Assembly (NCBI GenBank): GCA_965602225.1
Contig: CBFCYE010000009.1
Span: 41,258-105,257, forward strand
Direction: 5' to 3'
Source: Tenderia sp965602225
GTDB lineage: Bacteria; Pseudomonadota; Gammaproteobacteria; Tenderiales; Tenderiaceae
Length of the DNA stretch: 64,000 nucleotides
Numbering within the stretch: the stretch's first letter is position 1; the number at the start of each line of letters is the position of its first letter. Below the pieces are notes generated by a model, which worked only from the letters and a program-made list of their open reading frames with translations, ran no database searches and had not been told where the DNA came from. The translations under genes were made by a program, and so were the position numbers. Of the stretch, positions 61,827 to 64,000 are shown in pieces.

Positions 61827-62657
61827 TTAGCGGTTGTTTTGGCTCATGGTCAGGGCCGCTCGATCGGCGGCTTGATTGATGGCTGAGATCATTGCGTTGC
61901 CTAGTAGCTGAATGCCCCAGCGATACTCTTCTGATTCACATATGTCTATATAGGACTGGAGTTCTGCGTCGCTGATGTTACGGAAGGCATACAGAAAAGA
62001 AAGGCGGGTGTTATTGCGCAAGCCTTCTTCGAGTGATGTGCGTACTTCGTTGACCATTTTTCCCAGTTCATCTTCGCTAATACGCATGTCTGCTTCCATC
62101 ACCGGTTCGATGGCAACAAAGATCGCTTTGAAAAAGGCTGTCTGCATATCAATGCTGAAGTCGGTGGTTCGGGTGGCCTTGTCGAGGTGTTCAATCAATT
62201 TGCTACGTGATTGTGTGGTCGGCTGATTTGTTAATGCTGCGCTGAAGGCCTTGATGTCTTCACGGTTGGCTGGATTATTGGTATCGCTTTCAAGCTTAGC
62301 CATCTTCAGTGACAGCGCGCTGTTGAGATGCTTGAGGTAGGCCGTCGCATGCGCCTCATTATAGTGGGCCGCAAGCACATGATTAATGTCACGTTGTACT
62401 GCTGTTGTGGCAAAGGCCTGAGTAAAGGCTGCGCTGAGGGCTGAGCCCATTTCAGGTTCAAGTGCGCCACTGCTTTGTTTTAAGACAGACTGTGAAAAAT
62501 TGGGGGTGTGTTTTAACAGTTTGTTAAAGCCGGTTTTTTCGAGGATGGCGTTGATCTGCTCGTCTTTTTTTATTGTTGGGCTGGCAATTGCACTGGCAGG
62601 TTGCAGACTCAGCAGGCTTAACAGGCAGACTGTAATGATGGATTTAACTGCTTTCAT
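61827..62657 (-). CDS. Secreted hypothetical protein (DUF2059-like)
   Basis: A 276-residue protein with a signal peptide (VKSIITVCLLSLLSLQPASAIA) and an all-helical mature part. The C-terminal half has FLYAFRNISDAELQSYIDICES, where the FRNISDAELQSYI pattern recalls DUF2059 helices. Probably periplasmic. It is downstream of the second beta-propeller gene on the same strand but separated by a terminator. Function unknown. Confidence 0.72.
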   Translation of the reverse strand: MKAVKSIITVCLLSLLSLQPASAIASPTIKKDEQINAILEKTGFNKLLKHTPNFSQSVLKQSSGALEPEMGSALSAAFTQAFATTAVQRDINHVLAAHYNEAHATAYLKHLNSALSLKMAKLESDTNNPANREDIKAFSAALTNQPTTQSRSKLIEHLDKATRTTDFSIDMQTAFFKAIFVAIEPVMEADMRISEDELGKMVNEVRTSLEEGLRNNTRLSFLYAFRNISDAELQSYIDICESEEYRWGIQLLGNAMISAINQAADRAALTMSQNNR

Positions 62658-62674
62658 AATGCTTCTCTGAATTG

Positions 62675-62703
62675 AAAAAACGCGGCCCGTTTTAGACGGG
62701 CCG
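62675..62703 (-). terminator. Terminator after the second beta-propeller gene
   Basis: On the minus strand: stem CGGCCCGT / ACGGGCCG with a CTAAA loop and GCG before a run of six T. Confidence 0.85.
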
Positions 62704-62717
62704 TTGAGGTGGATTAT

Positions 62718-63992
62718 TTAACCGCCGTAAATAGCCTTGTCATGCCAGAAGGAGAAACTGAATTCCTTCATCTCACCTTTGCCAATACTGATGGTTTCGA
62801 TGACTTCATTGCTGTCGCTATCAATCACGGCCAGGCTACCTTGATCTGGATTGGGAACAAACACTAGTGGTGCTGTGCCGCCCTGTTCCAGAAATGCAAT
62901 CGGGCGGCGACCTGAATTGCATTCCTCCAGTTTGATTTCCTTGATGAGCTTAAGTTCAGGCAGCTTGCTGCTGTCATAGACTTGAACCATGTCTGTACGC
63001 AGGTTTTCAGCCTGAGCACCCTTGCCGGTCGCTCCAGCGGTGACATAGAGGCGATCACCTTCGGAGTTGAAGCGGTAGACGCTGGGATAAAAATCCTGAA
63101 TATCGAAGCTGTTGACCACATCTTGCTGGTTTACATCCAGCACTTGCAGTCGGCCCATGACGTGATCGGGATTGGCCTTGCGGTCAGCTCCCTTGCCGAT
63201 CAAAAAGTTACCGCAACGACTCAGCAGCAGATTGCTGCTGCCTTTCATTGGAATGGTAGTTTCCACTGCGTTAGTGATTGGATTGATAACCGCCACCGTG
63301 CCATAACCGTTGTTGAGGTTGTAGACCTTGTTGGTGATGGGTGAAAACTCCATGCCATGTGGAAAGGCGTTGTTGGGGAAGTCAGCGACGCCATCTTTTT
63401 CAAAACGGTTGTCAAACAGGTTGATGGTGGTGAGTATCTTGAGGAAGTTGTCTTTGTCGTTCTCATTATTGCCGATCACCGAAATGGTGCCATCGAGCAG
63501 ATTGCTGACAAAGGCGTGGTTCGGTAGTTCTGAGTTGGTTGCGGTTGGGCGACAAAAGGTCGAGACATGGTGGCCGCGACCAATCAACAAGGTTTGCAGC
63601 ACTTCGCCATGATTGCCATTTTTGGCTGCAACAGTAACGGTGCCACCATCGGTGCCGCAATTCAGCGTGTCGTTGCCATCTTTGTCGCCATCATTGGTAA
63701 ACCAGAAGCGGTTTGACTGGTTGTCGCGATAGGCATAGTAATAACGGCTATCGGCTTCCATGCTGGTCGTGGACTCAACCTGCTTGGATTCGGGGTTCAT
63801 GATCAGCACTTCGTCGTTGGCATTGACGCCGAGAAATACCGAACGCTGGTTGTAATCGCCGCCCTTTGCCGTAGTGGTTGTCACACTGCTGACCTTGCTC
63901 TCGCCATTCTTGTGATGAACGATGGCAACGACGCCGTTGTCGCCATAATCCATGTGGCAGGTAATGGTCCAGTCGATGGCCTGTTTGCTCAT
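62718..63992 (-). CDS. YncE-like beta-propeller protein without signal peptide (paralog 2)
   Basis: A 424-residue protein that starts MSKQAIDWTITCHMDYGD at ATG 63992, close to the window edge. Like paralog 1 it has DTLNCG, GRGHH, FPHG, YNLNNGYGT and KGADRK, and propeller strands such as GTVAVINP and SLAVIDSDSNEVIETI. The histidine and cysteine positions shared by both could bind metal. No signal peptide. Biological role unknown. The two paralogs are on opposite strands and about 4.3 kb apart. Confidence 0.75.
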   Translation of the reverse strand: MSKQAIDWTITCHMDYGDNGVVAIVHHKNGESKVSSVTTTTAKGGDYNQRSVFLGVNANDEVLIMNPESKQVESTTSMEADSRYYYAYRDNQSNRFWFTNDGDKDGNDTLNCGTDGGTVTVAAKNGNHGEVLQTLLIGRGHHVSTFCRPTATNSELPNHAFVSNLLDGTISVIGNNENDKDNFLKILTTINLFDNRFEKDGVADFPNNAFPHGMEFSPITNKVYNLNNGYGTVAVINPITNAVETTIPMKGSSNLLLSRCGNFLIGKGADRKANPDHVMGRLQVLDVNQQDVVNSFDIQDFYPSVYRFNSEGDRLYVTAGATGKGAQAENLRTDMVQVYDSSKLPELKLIKEIKLEECNSGRRPIAFLEQGGTAPLVFVPNPDQGSLAVIDSDSNEVIETISIGKGEMKEFSFSFWHDKAIYGG

Positions 63993-64000
63993 GTTTGTTC

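Noticed and set aside
1..64000. tRNA or rRNA genes, transposases, phage genes
   Set aside because: Intergenic regions were scanned for tRNA arm patterns (GTTCGA-type T loops with flanking stems) and rRNA cores; none was convincing. No transposase, integrase or phage motif was seen in any frame.

Overview
The window is chromosomal DNA from a non-enteric gammaproteobacterium of moderate GC content. The evidence is gene content and order: purH-fis-dusB-prmA-accC-accB-aroQ, dsbD-cutA-fxsA-groESL, and glnE-ilvE next to msbA and an LPS core locus with hldE/hldD/waaF/kdkA/waaA/lpxL. Free-living sulfur- or methane-oxidising orders and Pseudomonas-like lineages have similar blocks; the genus cannot be named from sequence reading alone. 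No rRNA, tRNA, CRISPR array, transposase or phage gene was seen.

Layout. 1-9.4 kb: a leftward housekeeping block (purH partial, fis, dusB, a zinc-ribbon membrane protein, prmA, accC, accB, aroQ, a TlpA-like thioredoxin, dsbD, cutA). 9.4-12.3 kb: fxsA and groES-groL, the latter behind a perfect CIRCE operator. 12.3-17.8 kb: pilU (leftward), glnE, ilvE and a small zinc-finger protein. 17.8-38.7 kb: lipid A/core polysaccharide region with msbA, hldE, hldD, waaF, a WaaL-like ligase, GT2 and GT9 transferases, a split GT4/deacetylase pair, four methyltransferases, kdkA, waaA and lpxL. The early part is one rightward operon; the later part switches strand repeatedly, as a mosaic locus would. 38.7-43.4 kb: tolC, a rhodanese, a Pcm-type methyltransferase, and thiC behind a TPP riboswitch.

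43.4-45.6 kb is the most unusual stretch. Three copies of a multi-hairpin repeat (two direct, one inverted) surround an orphan secreted-protein gene. Several stems differ in sequence between copies but keep their pairing, so the folded form appears to be conserved. 45.6-55 kb returns to scattered housekeeping genes (yigZ, a Tag-like glycosylase, tcdA, metA, a P-loop ATPase, mnmC, two Nudix hydrolases, cheV, ppiB). 55-64 kb holds an orphan response regulator, small and membrane proteins, a metallophosphatase, a TraB/GumN protein with an N-terminal DUF4124-like segment, a cold-shock protein, and two paralogous beta-propeller proteins without signal peptides near either end of this segment.

Functional links. 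HldE and HldD make ADP-heptose, which WaaF and other GT9 enzymes add to Kdo placed by WaaA and phosphorylated by KdkA. LpxL acylates lipid A, MsbA flips the product, and the WaaL-like protein may join it to a polymer. AccB/AccC and LpxL connect fatty-acid supply to lipid A. All names are from reading the translated sequence; no database search was run.
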